From positions 186,001-250,000 of the forward strand of contig NZ_BMYR01000006.1 in the NCBI RefSeq assembly GCF_014652375.1: DNA of 64,000 bases, in the 5' to 3' direction. The position numbers and the translations under genes are program-made. The notes beneath the pieces are model-generated. The model did not search any database. It was given only the letters and a program-made list of their open reading frames with translations, and was not told where the DNA came from. The first letter of the stretch is position 1, and each line of letters opens with the position of its first letter. This DNA comes from Alishewanella tabrizica. GTDB lineage: Bacteria; Pseudomonadota; Gammaproteobacteria; Enterobacterales; Alteromonadaceae. Shown piece after piece: positions 19,216-29,474 of the stretch.

Positions 19216-19566
19216 ATGCTGCGAAAAACGATTATCTTTTTTTTTCTTATTGCACTTAGCTTTCAAACGCTGGGCGCTAGTTTTTTGCATAAAAATAATC
19301 ATCTTATCCAATCGTTTTCACATGACGCTTTACATTTTTGGGGAAAGCCACACACCCATGATGAGAAAGATCCTCAAAACATCCAATTGGAATTTTCTGC
19401 AGAGGCGAGAAAACACATTTCTTGTGATGTGTCCGCCACACAACCTGCGTTGCTTCAGCCCAGCATGTTAAAATGCCAAGCCGTTTTATCACGCCCAAAT
19501 AAACACTTACTTCAGGTTCATCCTGATCCCTTCCTGCACCATACTACACCGCCCCCCAAAGCCTGA
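19216..19566 (+). CDS. small exported His-containing protein, metal efflux locus
   Basis: 116 residues from ATG 19216; a more upstream ATG at 19189 would only lengthen the signal sequence. Residues 1-22 are a strong signal peptide ending in LGA. The rest is small, with His pairs (WGKPHTHDEKD, HHTTPPPKA) and two cysteines. Small exported proteins of this kind with a Pro-rich C-terminus often open operons for heavy-metal RND pumps; no exact family is recognised. First gene of a five-gene plus-strand set that includes an adaptor and an HME-RND pump. It starts 96 bases past the IS right end, so its promoter may be disturbed by the insertion. Confidence 0.65.
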   Translation: MLRKTIIFFFLIALSFQTLGASFLHKNNHLIQSFSHDALHFWGKPHTHDEKDPQNIQLEFSAEARKHISCDVSATQPALLQPSMLKCQAVLSRPNKHLLQVHPDPFLHHTTPPPKA

Positions 19567-19643
19567 TTTTTGTTGTTTAACATTATTAGTCTCCGCTGAC
19601 ACGTCGCGGAGTAATTGATTACGCACTCCTTTCAGGATTAATT

Positions 19644-20240
19644 ATGGTTTTTCGATATTACACGCTATTTAGTGTAGCTACCGCTATGTCTGTTCTTTTT
19701 ACTTTTTTGCTGTTTGGCGTATTTCTTCAAAGTCATGCTGTATATGCTGCGCCAGGTGCACATGGCCCTGATGGTGAACATTTAGCAACAGATACGCATA
19801 CTCAGGTATCACTAAACCCCCGCTTTGAAACATTTAGTGATGTATTTGAACTGGTGGGTGAATTACAACACGATACTATCGTCTTATATTTGCATGATTT
19901 TGCAACAAACCAATTTATTGCTGATGCGCAAATAGAACTTGAGAGCGGTGAGCTGGCAACTACAGCTGATTTTGTAGCAGCGGAACATCATTACATTATC
20001 AAGAACCCCGAGCTGGTGCAGCGTTTGCAGCAAGCCAGCCGTCATGAATTAATCCTAACTATTATCAGTGTAAACCAGGCGGATTTGTTAACTGCCAGTC
20101 TGGATAACAGCGAGCATCTCACTCACGTTAATGATGTCCCAGAACACCATCACCATCATGTTCCTTGGTGGCTGCTGGTAACCGGTTTTTTCATCTTGGG
20201 TGCAGGTTTCTGGTTAGGTCGCCGCGGAGTCACAACATGA
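19644..20240 (+). CDS. exported, C-terminally anchored protein with GAHGPDGEHL motif
   Basis: 198 residues. Signal peptide ends about residue 35 (VYAAPG). The mature N-terminus begins APGAHGPDGEHLA, almost the same as in the next gene's product. A beta-rich domain of about 110 residues follows, then EHHHHHVPWW and one membrane span at about 172-190 with GRRG after it. So it is a periplasmic domain tethered to the inner membrane. His residues suggest metal binding or sensing next to the efflux pump (inference). AGGA precedes the ATG. Its stop overlaps the adaptor start (ATGA). Confidence 0.72.
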   Translation: MVFRYYTLFSVATAMSVLFTFLLFGVFLQSHAVYAAPGAHGPDGEHLATDTHTQVSLNPRFETFSDVFELVGELQHDTIVLYLHDFATNQFIADAQIELESGELATTADFVAAEHHYIIKNPELVQRLQQASRHELILTIISVNQADLLTASLDNSEHLTHVNDVPEHHHHHVPWWLLVTGFFILGAGFWLGRRGVTT

Positions 20241-21379
20241 ACGGATTGAAATATTTTTTTATCAAACATGTTTGGTTAAGTTGCCTGATACTGGCAAGTG
20301 CCTCAAGTGTAATGGCAGCACCTGGGGCGCATGGTCCTAATGGTGAACACTTGGCAGACGGGCCTACTACATCGATGCATCAGTTAGGCCGACAAGCTGA
20401 TGGATCAGTATTAATGCCAATGGCAACGCAGCGTCAATTACAGATTTTAACGCAGTTTGTGCAGATCAGTATGACGGCTGAGTATGTGCAATTAGATGGT
20501 ATCGTTCGTGCACATCCTTCAGGCCAAGCGGTGGTGCAATCTAGCAGTAATGGTCGTCTGGATGCAGGTGCTAAGGGTATTCCTCTCACTGGGCAGGTTG
20601 TTAAAGCAGGGGACGTGCTTGGCTATATTCGTTATCAGGATACTGCGTTTGAGCTCGCCAGCCAAACCAGTGAACTTATCGCAGTGCGTACCGAAGCAGA
20701 GCAAGTAGTACGCGATATTCAACGGCTGCAACAACTTGGCGATTTAGCTGTTGCACAGCAATTAGAGCAGCTCAAAACCACATTACAACGCCTTAATTTG
20801 CAAGAGCAAGTATTACAACAGGGGTTAGAACAACCAGAGGTTTTGCTGGCGCCACTTACGGGTATTGTGCATGCCGAAAACATCAGTCGTGGTCAGTGGG
20901 TACAGGCTGGTGAAACCTTGTTTGAAATAGTGGACCCCACAAAACTGATGATTGAAGCGCGTACGGTCGATCCTCATTTGTTAACAACGATAGAGAGTGC
21001 CACTGTTGAGCACGATCCCAGAATTATACTTCAGCTGATTGGCCATGCCGCACGACTTAAGCAGGGGCAAATTCCCTTGTATTTTGAACCACTAGCGCCT
21101 GCTGAACTAAATGCCACGCCATTGATTATTGAGCAGCCGCTGAGGCTGCGTGCAAAGCTAAAGCAGCAGCAACAGGGCATTGTGCTGCCAACACAAGCTG
21201 TGGTGAGGAACTCGGCTAATTTACCTGTAGTGTGGATTAAACTCTCTGCCGAACGCTTTTTACCGCAGCAGGTGCAATATCAGGTTTTGGCGCCAGATCA
21301 GGTACTTATTACTGATGGGTTAGGTGAAGATAACCGTGTCGTGGTGCAAGGCGCCTCGTTACTTAACCAGATACGCTAA
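20237..21379 (+). CDS. RND efflux periplasmic adaptor (HlyD/CusB-like)
   Basis: 380 residues from the ATG at 20237, which overlaps the preceding stop as ATGA; reading further upstream is possible in frame but would run inside the neighbour. Signal peptide (cleavage after VMA), mature start APGAHGPNGEHLADG, a barrel-sandwich half (GQVVKAGDVLGYI), a helical hairpin of about 70 residues rich in Gln/Leu, then LAPLTGIVHAENISRGQWVQ and a beta-barrel/membrane-proximal domain. Membrane fusion protein bridging the pump to an outer membrane channel. No channel gene is adjacent. Confidence 0.88.
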   Translation: MNGLKYFFIKHVWLSCLILASASSVMAAPGAHGPNGEHLADGPTTSMHQLGRQADGSVLMPMATQRQLQILTQFVQISMTAEYVQLDGIVRAHPSGQAVVQSSSNGRLDAGAKGIPLTGQVVKAGDVLGYIRYQDTAFELASQTSELIAVRTEAEQVVRDIQRLQQLGDLAVAQQLEQLKTTLQRLNLQEQVLQQGLEQPEVLLAPLTGIVHAENISRGQWVQAGETLFEIVDPTKLMIEARTVDPHLLTTIESATVEHDPRIILQLIGHAARLKQGQIPLYFEPLAPAELNATPLIIEQPLRLRAKLKQQQQGIVLPTQAVVRNSANLPVVWIKLSAERFLPQQVQYQVLAPDQVLITDGLGEDNRVVVQGASLLNQIR

Positions 21380-21391
21380 GGAGCGATCAGT

Positions 21392-24300
21392 ATGTTTACC
21401 ACGTTAGTTCGTGCGAGCTTACGGCATCGTCTGTTTGTTATTGTCGCTGCCTTGATAATGTTAATCTATGGTTTATGGCAGGTGCCAAAGCTACCCGTTG
21501 ATGTGTTTCCCGATCTGAATAAACCGATTATTACCGTGCTGACAGAAGCCGGAGGTATGGCGCCAGAAGAGGTTGAACAACTCGTCACTTTTCCTTTAGA
21601 AAATCTCTTAAATGGTGTGACTGGCGTTACGCGGATCCGCTCAACCTCCGGTATTGGTTTATCCATTTTATATATTGAATTCGATTGGGATACCGATATC
21701 TATCGCAACAGGCAATTGGTTGCAGAGCGTCTCTCTCTAGCCGGCGCTCAGTTGCCCGCAAATATCGTCCCAACGATGGGACCGGTTTCTTCCATCATGG
21801 GTGAAATTATGTTGTTGGCTTTGCCCCTGTCCGCTGATGCCAAGGCAACCCCAATGGAAGCCAGAGAATATGCTGATTTTGTGCTAAGGCCACGTTTATT
21901 AGCTCTACCCGGTATTTCCCAAGTGATTACTATGGGAGGGGAGGTGCGACAACTCAGGGTAGAGCCGGACACGGCGAGATTGCGTCACTATGAGGTCAGT
22001 TTGCAACAGCTCCAACAGACGCTAACCGATTTTGCCGCAAATATGGGAGGGGGCTTTATTGATCTGGGGAATCGGGAGTATTTAATCCGCCATGTGGGGC
22101 GTACTCAAGGTTTAGACGATGTTCGTCAACTCGCGGTAAGCATGCGCGATGGCTTACCAATCAGATTAGATCAAGTTGCCACGGTGAGCTACAGCGCGGC
22201 AGTAAAGCGCGGAGATGCTGGCTTTAACGGCATGCCGGCAGTGATTATCAATGTTCAAAAGCAGCCTGGTGCTGATACCGTACAACTCACACGAGCGGTT
22301 GAACACGCATTGCGTGAGATGCAACCAGGTCTACCGCAGGGACTTGCTGCACCGCAAGTACTGTTTAGACAGGCCGATTTTATTACCGCCTCGGTAGATA
22401 ATGTGACTGAAGCACTTCGCGATGGCACTGTCATGGTAGTGCTGATCCTCTTTGTGTTCCTGCTGTCTGTACGTACTACGATTATATCTTTGCTGGCAAT
22501 TCCCCTCTCATTAGCGATAACAATATTGGTATTTAAGTGGTTAGGTTTATCTATCAACGTTATGACCTTAGGTGGGTTGGCTATCGCTATTGGTGAGCTT
22601 GTTGATGATTCGGTAGTGGATGTCGAGAATATTCTGCGCCGTTTAAAGCAAAACGTACAACGTGTAACGCCAGATCCGGTACTGAAAGTGATTTGGCAAG
22701 CCAGTGTTGAGGTCAGGTCTGGCATCGTTTATGCCACGGCTATTGTTATTTTAGTTTTCCTGCCCCTTTTTGCGTTACCTGGTATTGAGGGGAGATTATT
22801 TGCCCCGCTTGGCGTAGCCTACATTGTAGCGATTCTCGCATCCTTGTTGATATCGATGACGCTTACGCCAGTGCTTTGCTTTTATTTACTTCCCAAAATG
22901 AAACAACTCCATCGTGGAGACAGCGCTTTACTAAGCGTGTTAAAACGCGCACAACAACATTGGCTTGATTGGGCGCTACCCAAATCTAAGCGATTGATCG
23001 CAATAGCCAGTGCGACAATGCTGGTAATTGCGTTTACGGTAATGGCGTTGCCCCGTGCTTTTTTGCCTACTTTTAACGAGGGCTCTCTGGTGCTGGGGGT
23101 GTTGTTTCAACCCGGCACAGCGTTAAATGAAGCTAACCAAATGGGTCAGCTGGCTGAAAGCTTGTTAATGTCAGTTCCAGAGGTACATCAAGTAGGACGA
23201 CGAACAGGGCGCGCTGAATTAGATGAGCACGCTGAGGGAGTGCACTCGTCAGAAATTGATGTAGATTTAATCAGCTCCGACCGAACTCGGGATGAGGTTT
23301 TGGCTGAGATCAGACAAAAACTGGCGGTGTTGCCCGCGCAAGTGGCCATAGGCCAACCCATTTCGCATCGACTGGATCATCTTTTGTCTGGCGTGCGCGC
23401 GCAGCTGGCGGTTAAGGTGTTTGGAGATGATTTAAATAGCCTGCGGATCAGTGCTGAACACCTGCGACAGCAATTAGCGCAAGTGCCAGGGTTAGTCGAT
23501 GTGACTGTCGAAAAGCAAGTTCTGATCCCGCAATTGGTTGTTAGACTCGATCACGCCAAATTGGCACAATATGGTCTGTCGCCTGGCGACGCGCTAAGGC
23601 AGCTGGCAATGTTAACGGATGGCACCCGTATTACTGATATTATTGATGGTGTTAAACGTATTGAGCTGATTTTACGCTTACCTGAAGTACGCAGAACGCC
23701 TGATGAGCTGGCAAAGGTATTACTCAACACCCCAATGGGCAGCATACCGGTTTCTGCTGTGGCGCAAATAGCACTGCTTGATGGACCCAATCAGATCAAT
23801 CGGGAGAACGGACAGCGCCGCATTGTTATTTATGCAAATAGTGAGAACGCGGATGTTAGCAAGCTTTTAGCCGCAGTGCGTAAGATTGTGGGTGAAACGT
23901 CGCTTCCTACAGATAGCTTTGTCAGTATTGAAGGCCAATTTCTCGCACAAGAACAGGCGATGAAACTGTTAGTGTTATTGTCCATTCTCTCTTTTAGCCT
24001 CATTTTTTTAGTGTTGTATGTGCGTTATCAATCACTCATTTTCGCCAGTATTATCATGTGTAGTTTGCCGATGGCGTTAACAGGGGCACTTGTGGCTATG
24101 TGGTTAACCCAAACGCCGCTCTCGGTTGCTTCCGTGGTTGGTTTTATCACTCTAACTGGCATTGCGGCACGCAATGGCATTTTAAAAGTGAGTCACTATT
24201 TGAATTTGTGTCGCCACGAAGGAGAAGTGTTTAGTTCTGGCTTAATTATACGGGGGGCACAAGAGCGTTTGGCGCCTGTACTAATGACCTCCATGGTGAC

Positions 24301-24499
24301 CGCTTTTGCCTTAGTGCCATTGCTGCTGGCAGCAGATCAGCCGGGTAAAGAAATTCTACATCCTGTTGCTGTTGTTATTTTTTCTGGGCTACTAAGTTCA
24401 ACTTTGCTAGACACTTTGTTAACACCGTTGCTGTTTTGGTTGTTTGGCGAAAAACCAACGCTGACTTGGCTTAACCATGCTTCTGACGAGATGATGTAA
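21392..24499 (+). CDS. heavy-metal RND efflux pump (CzcA/CusA family)
   Basis: 1035 residues, full length for HME-RND inner-membrane pumps. First span followed by [17 protein letters not shown]; a middle span contains [18 protein letters not shown], whose acidic residues form the proton path; the second half carries [11 protein letters not shown] and a late [18 protein letters not shown]. The [13 protein letters not shown] form is typical of CzcA-type divalent cation pumps; I do not place it more precisely between zinc/cobalt/cadmium and copper/silver groups. AAGGAG precedes the ATG, 12 bases after the adaptor stop. Neighbouring zinc receptor suggests zinc balance (inference). Confidence 0.92.
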   Translation: MFTTLVRASLRHRLFVIVAALIMLIYGLWQVPKLPVDVFPDLNKPIITVLTEAGGMAPEEVEQLVTFPLENLLNGVTGVTRIRSTSGIGLSILYIEFDWDTDIYRNRQLVAERLSLAGAQLPANIVPTMGPVSSIMGEIMLLALPLSADAKATPMEAREYADFVLRPRLLALPGISQVITMGGEVRQLRVEPDTARLRHYEVSLQQLQQTLTDFAANMGGGFIDLGNREYLIRHVGRTQGLDDVRQLAVSMRDGLPIRLDQVATVSYSAAVKRGDAGFNGMPAVIINVQKQPGADTVQLTRAVEHALREMQPGLPQGLAAPQVLFRQADFITASVDNVTEALRDGTVMVVLILFVFLLSVRTTIISLLAIPLSLAITILVFKWLGLSINVMTLGGLAIAIGELVDDSVVDVENILRRLKQNVQRVTPDPVLKVIWQASVEVRSGIVYATAIVILVFLPLFALPGIEGRLFAPLGVAYIVAILASLLISMTLTPVLCFYLLPKMKQLHRGDSALLSVLKRAQQHWLDWALPKSKRLIAIASATMLVIAFTVMALPRAFLPTFNEGSLVLGVLFQPGTALNEANQMGQLAESLLMSVPEVHQVGRRTGRAELDEHAEGVHSSEIDVDLISSDRTRDEVLAEIRQKLAVLPAQVAIGQPISHRLDHLLSGVRAQLAVKVFGDDLNSLRISAEHLRQQLAQVPGLVDVTVEKQVLIPQLVVRLDHAKLAQYGLSPGDALRQLAMLTDGTRITDIIDGVKRIELILRLPEVRRTPDELAKVLLNTPMGSIPVSAVAQIALLDGPNQINRENGQRRIVIYANSENADVSKLLAAVRKIVGETSLPTDSFVSIEGQFLAQEQAMKLLVLLSILSFSLIFLVLYVRYQSLIFASIIMCSLPMALTGALVAMWLTQTPLSVASVVGFITLTGIAARNGILKVSHYLNLCRHEGEVFSSGLIIRGAQERLAPVLMTSMVTAFALVPLLLAADQPGKEILHPVAVVIFSGLLSSTLLDTLLTPLLFWLFGEKPTLTWLNHASDEMM

Positions 24500-24577
24500 G
24501 ATTGTTGTATTTGATTATTAACAGGTTTTATGACAACACCTGATGCAAGTTTGTCGGTTATAAAAGGTAAAAAAATC

Positions 24578-24955
24578 ATGTTAAGAACATTCGCTACTAT
24601 GATGATAATTGTGGGTAGCCTGGTCCTGGTTTCGCCGGCTGTGCTAAGTCATACGGATGTGAAACCTCAGTATGGAGGCGTGGTTTACACTAAGTATGAT
24701 CTTAGTTTTGAACTGGTACGTGAGAAAGAAGGTGTTAGTCTCTATGTTGGCGATCATGGTGAGCCGTTTGCGACAGAATCACTCACAGGGCAAGTAGTGA
24801 TACTTGCCGCGGGTAAAAAATCAGAGGTGATGTTGCGTTCAATTGGCGCAGGCAAAATGCATGTGCCAGAACTACAGATACCAGATGGCGCAAAAGTGGT
24901 TATTACGTTAACAGATAAAAATAAAAAAATGATGACGATACGATACAGTTTTTGA
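24578..24955 (+). CDS. small exported protein at end of the efflux operon
   Basis: 125 residues from the ATG at 24578, with AAAGGT upstream. Signal peptide ends near AVLSH. The mature part is a single beta-rich domain opening with HTDVKPQYGGVV and containing LYVGDHGEP. Seen often beside HME-RND pumps of marine gammaproteobacteria as far as I recall; function unknown. Likely a periplasmic metal-binding accessory (inference). Confidence 0.72.
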   Translation: MLRTFATMMIIVGSLVLVSPAVLSHTDVKPQYGGVVYTKYDLSFELVREKEGVSLYVGDHGEPFATESLTGQVVILAAGKKSEVMLRSIGAGKMHVPELQIPDGAKVVITLTDKNKKMMTIRYSF

Positions 24956-25133
24956 TGTTACGCCGACAATCAATTAATAGTATCACCCACAAAAATCAAC
25001 CAAGCGATGAACAAAGCGATGAACTAAGCATATGTACAAATGGCGGTTCAAGTAAGTTTAAATGCTGGTAATTAAAAGTTAAAACTGAAGGGTGTTCTAG
25101 TTGGCTAACAAGAACATCTGCTTAGCAAAGCGT

Positions 25134-27566
25134 TTATAGTGTTTCATTTGGCGTGTTTTTAAATAACACGTCATCAATAAACGCAGGTTTGGCAAAGAGG
25201 TAACCTTGACCAAAATCACACCCCAGTTGTAACAATAATTGTCGTTGCTGCTCGGTTTCTACGCCCTCAGCAATGACTTCTAATTTTACAGCCTGGGCAA
25301 TTGCTAGAATGGCTGAAATAAGTTGTTGACCGACTTCATCGCTTAAATCGTCGATAAAGCTTTTATCAATTTTTATGGCATCTACTGCCAATTTTCTAAT
25401 ATAGCTTAGGGAAGAATAACCTGTGCCAAAGTCATCGATAGCGATTTTTACTCCTTGCTGCCTCAGGTTGAACAGGTTTTGCTGTACTTGGGCATTCATT
25501 TCTAACAATACGCCTTCAGTTACTTCAAGCGCAATATAGGTTAAAGGCACCTGATGCTCGCGTGATAACGAAAAAATATAGTCGAGTAACGACGGATCGC
25601 CAAAGTGTGACGACGTGATATTTACAGCAATCGGCAATACGGTAATATTTTCATCAAGACAGCGGCGAATTCGCAGAAAAACCGTTTTTAACACATAGCG
25701 ATCTATCATGGTGGCCAGCAACATTTGCTCTGCGACCTTAATAAATTCAATTGGTGAGACAAAACCGAGTATGGGATCGTTCCAGCGCAATAAGGCTTCA
25801 TAGCCCACAACTTGCTGCGAAGATAAATGGGTTTTAGGCTGTAAAAAGACCTGTAATAGATGATGTTCGATGGCAAGACGTAAACGTTGTTCTACATCCA
25901 ATTGCCGTTGTAGCGATCCATGTGCAACAGGATCATAAAACGCAATATTGTTTTGGCTAAGTTTAGCTCGCGCTAATACCGATTCCGCTTGCCTAATCAC
26001 ATGCGTTACCGCGTTGGCATCATCTGGGAAAATCGACACACCGATTTTTACACTTACCCTAATTTCGTTTTCCGCAACATGATAGGGTTTGCTTAATGCG
26101 TCTAAAACCGATTCAGCAATCATCAAGGCATCATTAACGTCATAAATACCCACTGCGATAATAAACTCATCTGCACCAGGGCGACAAAACATCGCAGGTT
26201 GTTTCATGCATATTTTTAAACGCCGAGAGGATTCAATCAGCATAATATCGCCAACATCAAAACCAAAGCGATTATTAATAAGGCCAAAGTGGTTACAATC
26301 GGTATATAAAATGGCATATCGCTGCCCTGTCATCCATCCAGGTAAGGCAGCCGTAAAGGTATCAATATTAAGTAACCCAGTTAAGGGATCATGATTTTTC
26401 AAAAAGGCGGCTTCGCGTAATGCTTCCTCTTTTTCGGAGATATCAATACCAAAACCTTGAATTTGATCAACGCCATTCTCATTGGCTAATTTAGTAAACC
26501 ACCACTCAATATTAAATTTGCCACTTTTACGCAGCATCAATGTTTTAAAATGCAATTGGGTGTCGATATCGCTAAACGCGATCTCATGTAATATTTGCTG
26601 CATCTCATGCTTATCACCAGGGATAAAATTAATAAAATGCATGCCGATCACTTCATGTTCCGAGCATTCAAAAATGCGCTGGAAAGACTTATTGGCAAAA
26701 GTTAATTTGTATTGGGCATCAAGCCGACATATTATTTGTCCTTGGCACTCCACAATACTTTTATAACGCTGCTCTGCTTGTGCTAATTCAATTAAAGCAT
26801 TTTGGTAATCGGTAAGATCGTGACACACGCCAATGTAAAACTTACCCCCATCAGTTTTCGCTTTCCCAACCGACAAACGCATGGGAAAAATGCTGCCATC
26901 TTTGCGTAGGCCAGGCACATCTCGGCCAATGCCAATGATTTGAACTTTACCCCCTTGGGTGTAATTCGTTAAATAACCATCATGGGATTCGCGATAAGGC
27001 GAAGGCATTAAGCATTTAACATTTTGACCTATTATTTCCTGTTTTTGATAGCCAAATAGCTGCTCTGCTGCGCGATTAAAGCTGGTAATACTACCCTGTT
27101 CGTTGATCGTAATAATGCCATCAACAGCCGCATCAAATAGCGCATTTTGCAGTGATTCAATGTTGAGCTTTTCGGAGAGCGTTTTTTTGTATTCTGATAG
27201 ATCATGGCAGATACCGATGTAGCAAGCGCGGTCTTTTATTCGCGCTTTACCCACCGATAAATGCATTGGAAAGTGTGCGCCACTTTTTTTACGGCCAGTA
27301 ACATCGCGGCCAATACCAATAATTTTAGCGTTGCCCGTTTGATGGTAGTTCTGCAGATACTTATCATGCGCTGAGTGATAGGGCTCTGGCATCAGCATAT
27401 TGACATTTTTGCCTTGGCATTCAAGCGCAGTATATTCAAATAGCAATTCAGCTGAGCGAGAAAAATGTAAAATAAGGCCGTTATCGTCAATTACAATAAT
27501 GGCATCGGCCGCTGAGTCCATCAACGCCCGATACAGTAACCCCAAATCCTCTAACATTTCATGCAT
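25134..27566 (-). CDS. triple PAS - GGDEF - EAL protein, likely c-di-GMP phosphodiesterase
   Basis: 810 residues, no membrane segment. Three PAS domains: the first two are FixL-like near-repeats of each other (FNRAAEQLFGY, IGIGRDVPGLRKDGSIFPM, CHDLTDY), the third at about 265-385. GGDEF domain from about 395, where the signature is degenerate (RPGADEF), so cyclase activity is doubtful. EAL domain from about 555 with YEALLRWNDP, DDFGTGYSSLSYI and KIDKSFID, all needed for catalysis, so hydrolysis of c-di-GMP is likely. Followed downstream of the PAS chemoreceptor at 27570 with only three bases between, so co-transcribed. Confidence 0.9.
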   Translation of the reverse strand: MHEMLEDLGLLYRALMDSAADAIIVIDDNGLILHFSRSAELLFEYTALECQGKNVNMLMPEPYHSAHDKYLQNYHQTGNAKIIGIGRDVTGRKKSGAHFPMHLSVGKARIKDRACYIGICHDLSEYKKTLSEKLNIESLQNALFDAAVDGIITINEQGSITSFNRAAEQLFGYQKQEIIGQNVKCLMPSPYRESHDGYLTNYTQGGKVQIIGIGRDVPGLRKDGSIFPMRLSVGKAKTDGGKFYIGVCHDLTDYQNALIELAQAEQRYKSIVECQGQIICRLDAQYKLTFANKSFQRIFECSEHEVIGMHFINFIPGDKHEMQQILHEIAFSDIDTQLHFKTLMLRKSGKFNIEWWFTKLANENGVDQIQGFGIDISEKEEALREAAFLKNHDPLTGLLNIDTFTAALPGWMTGQRYAILYTDCNHFGLINNRFGFDVGDIMLIESSRRLKICMKQPAMFCRPGADEFIIAVGIYDVNDALMIAESVLDALSKPYHVAENEIRVSVKIGVSIFPDDANAVTHVIRQAESVLARAKLSQNNIAFYDPVAHGSLQRQLDVEQRLRLAIEHHLLQVFLQPKTHLSSQQVVGYEALLRWNDPILGFVSPIEFIKVAEQMLLATMIDRYVLKTVFLRIRRCLDENITVLPIAVNITSSHFGDPSLLDYIFSLSREHQVPLTYIALEVTEGVLLEMNAQVQQNLFNLRQQGVKIAIDDFGTGYSSLSYIRKLAVDAIKIDKSFIDDLSDEVGQQLISAILAIAQAVKLEVIAEGVETEQQRQLLLQLGCDFGQGYLFAKPAFIDDVLFKNTPNETL

Positions 27567-27569
27567 AAG

Positions 27570-29123
27570 TTATCTCTTAAAGCGCACCACCAATTCGTGT
27601 AAATCGTCAGCAATTTTATTTAAGTAGGTAATAGTTGAGGAGAGTTGAACAGAACTTTCGGTACTAGCATCAGCCAAGGTAGAAATATTGACAATTTGTC
27701 GATTAATATCTTCGGCAACATGCGCTTGCTCTTCAACAGCCGCGGCCATTTGCGTTGACATATTAGCAATTTGATTTACCGACTCAGAAATACCCGAGAG
27801 CATTTTACCGCTGTCGATAACATGCAATAAGCCTTCTTCCGCATCTGTAGCACCTGCTTCGGCTACTTTAACAGCGTCACTGGCACGTTGAGTCAAAGTA
27901 GAGACGATAGCGTAAATTTCTTTAGTCGATTCTTGAGTACGGCGCGCTAAATTACGAACTTCATCTGCCACCACGGCAAAACCGCGGCCCTGTTCACCCG
28001 CTCTTGCCGCCTCAATAGCAGCATTTAAAGCCAATAAATTGGTTTGATCAGCAATTTGTTCAATCATTTGTGCAGCTTGGGCAATGCGACTGGTTTCGTC
28101 TGAAACACCGCGTACCGAATTACCAATTTCTTGCACAGTTTCTTTTAATTTTTGAATAGAGTGATGGGTGATTTTGGCAACATCAGTGCCTTTTTTGGCC
28201 AGTGCGTTGGCGGTATCGGCATGCTCCGCGGTATGGCTAACATGATGTGATACTTCGGCAATGGTTGTCGTCATTTCATTCATGGCGGTTGCCACTTGAA
28301 TAGTTTCCGCTTGCTGACTTTCAATATCGGTTCGGGTTTGTATGGTTAATTTCGCGCCTTTTTCAGATTCTCTTGCCACCGTTAAGGCCGCATTTTCGAT
28401 TCGCGTGATCACGGTACCTAAATGGGCCATTTGACTCAATATGGCGACTTTTAACTTACCCAGTTCACCTACGTCATTGGTATAACTTTGTACGGCCAGC
28501 TCGTCTGAAAACGCATGGCTTAACATGTCATTCAGTGAGGCTAAGGTTTGTTTGCGCTTGATGGACACCCAGCCAGCAAAAATAATTACACCAACAAGTA
28601 ACAGGCCTTCGGAAAGTTCTTTATAACCGAAAAAAAACAGCAGCAAACATAAGGCAATCAATGCACCCAAAAACAGGTTTTCATAGGCGAGTGCCAGCCG
28701 GTTAGCTTGATATTTGCCGTTTTTAATCTTGGCATACAGCGCGGTGGCGCGCGCTACATCTTCACGAGCGGGGCATGAGCGTACCGATTCATAGCCCACC
28801 ATTCTGCCATTTTGGCTTACGGGTGTTACATAAGCGTCTACCCAGTAATAATCACCATTTTTACAGCGGTTTTTAACCAGGCCCATCCAAGGCTTGCCGG
28901 CTTTTAAATGGTCCCACATCGCTTTAAACGCTTCGGTGGGCATATCTGGATGGCGAACCATATTATGTGGCTGACCAATGAGCTCTTCTTTGGCAAAACC
29001 ACTAACCTCAACAAAGGCGTCGTTACATTCTTGAATATTGCCATGGATATCGGTAACAGAAATAAGTTTGGTGGTGGAACTAAACGTTTTTTCTCGATCC
29101 GTGATGGGTAAGTTGTTGCGCAT
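27570..29123 (-). CDS. PAS-containing methyl-accepting chemotaxis protein (Aer-like)
   Basis: 517 residues from the ATG at 29123 (GGAGA upstream); an in-frame ATG-like extension to 29225 lacks a ribosome site. N-terminal PAS (residues 18-110) with [20 protein letters not shown] and GYYWVD-type core as in Aer and BdlA. Two hydrophobic spans at about 150-195, no large periplasmic domain, then the signalling domain with the hairpin tip [19 protein letters not shown]. Senses the cytosolic or redox state and signals through CheA/CheW. Operon with the GGDEF-EAL protein. Confidence 0.92.
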   Translation of the reverse strand: MRNNLPITDREKTFSSTTKLISVTDIHGNIQECNDAFVEVSGFAKEELIGQPHNMVRHPDMPTEAFKAMWDHLKAGKPWMGLVKNRCKNGDYYWVDAYVTPVSQNGRMVGYESVRSCPAREDVARATALYAKIKNGKYQANRLALAYENLFLGALIALCLLLFFFGYKELSEGLLLVGVIIFAGWVSIKRKQTLASLNDMLSHAFSDELAVQSYTNDVGELGKLKVAILSQMAHLGTVITRIENAALTVARESEKGAKLTIQTRTDIESQQAETIQVATAMNEMTTTIAEVSHHVSHTAEHADTANALAKKGTDVAKITHHSIQKLKETVQEIGNSVRGVSDETSRIAQAAQMIEQIADQTNLLALNAAIEAARAGEQGRGFAVVADEVRNLARRTQESTKEIYAIVSTLTQRASDAVKVAEAGATDAEEGLLHVIDSGKMLSGISESVNQIANMSTQMAAAVEEQAHVAEDINRQIVNISTLADASTESSVQLSSTITYLNKIADDLHELVVRFKR

Positions 29124-29424
29124 AGCGTCTCCAATTGACGGCAATATAATATGAGTAAATGGCCAAGCTGAGGTTGAATGCAAAAAATAATATTTTAAAA
29201 TTAGCATAATACAATGATTAAGCAAATTTTAGTCTTGGGCTAAAAAGTACGTAGATTGAGTATCTTAATGCATTAATCTTGATTATGAGGTCTGTTCAGA
29301 GGAAATCGTATCTTAGGTTAACCTGTCTATCACAGCAAGCAAGGGCTATGGGATAAACATGAATCTTGTGGCGAATAAATTCTACAATACCCGTTTTTAA
29401 TGGGATTTAATCGCTGTAAATTAA
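29124..29424. other. gene-free stretch upstream of the chemoreceptor
   Basis: No coding region with a ribosome site or RNA gene seen. Presumably holds the promoter of the chemoreceptor operon (minus strand), but I cannot point to convincing boxes. Confidence 0.4.
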
Positions 29425-29454
29425 GCGGATGATTCATTAATACACATCATCCGC
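29425..29454 (-). terminator. hairpin after cydB
   Basis: Arms GCGGATGAT and ATCATCCGC with a 12-base loop, followed on the minus strand by TTAATTT; 20 bases past the cydB stop. Confidence 0.55.
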
Positions 29455-29474
29455 AGACTATTGTTTAGCGCTTG

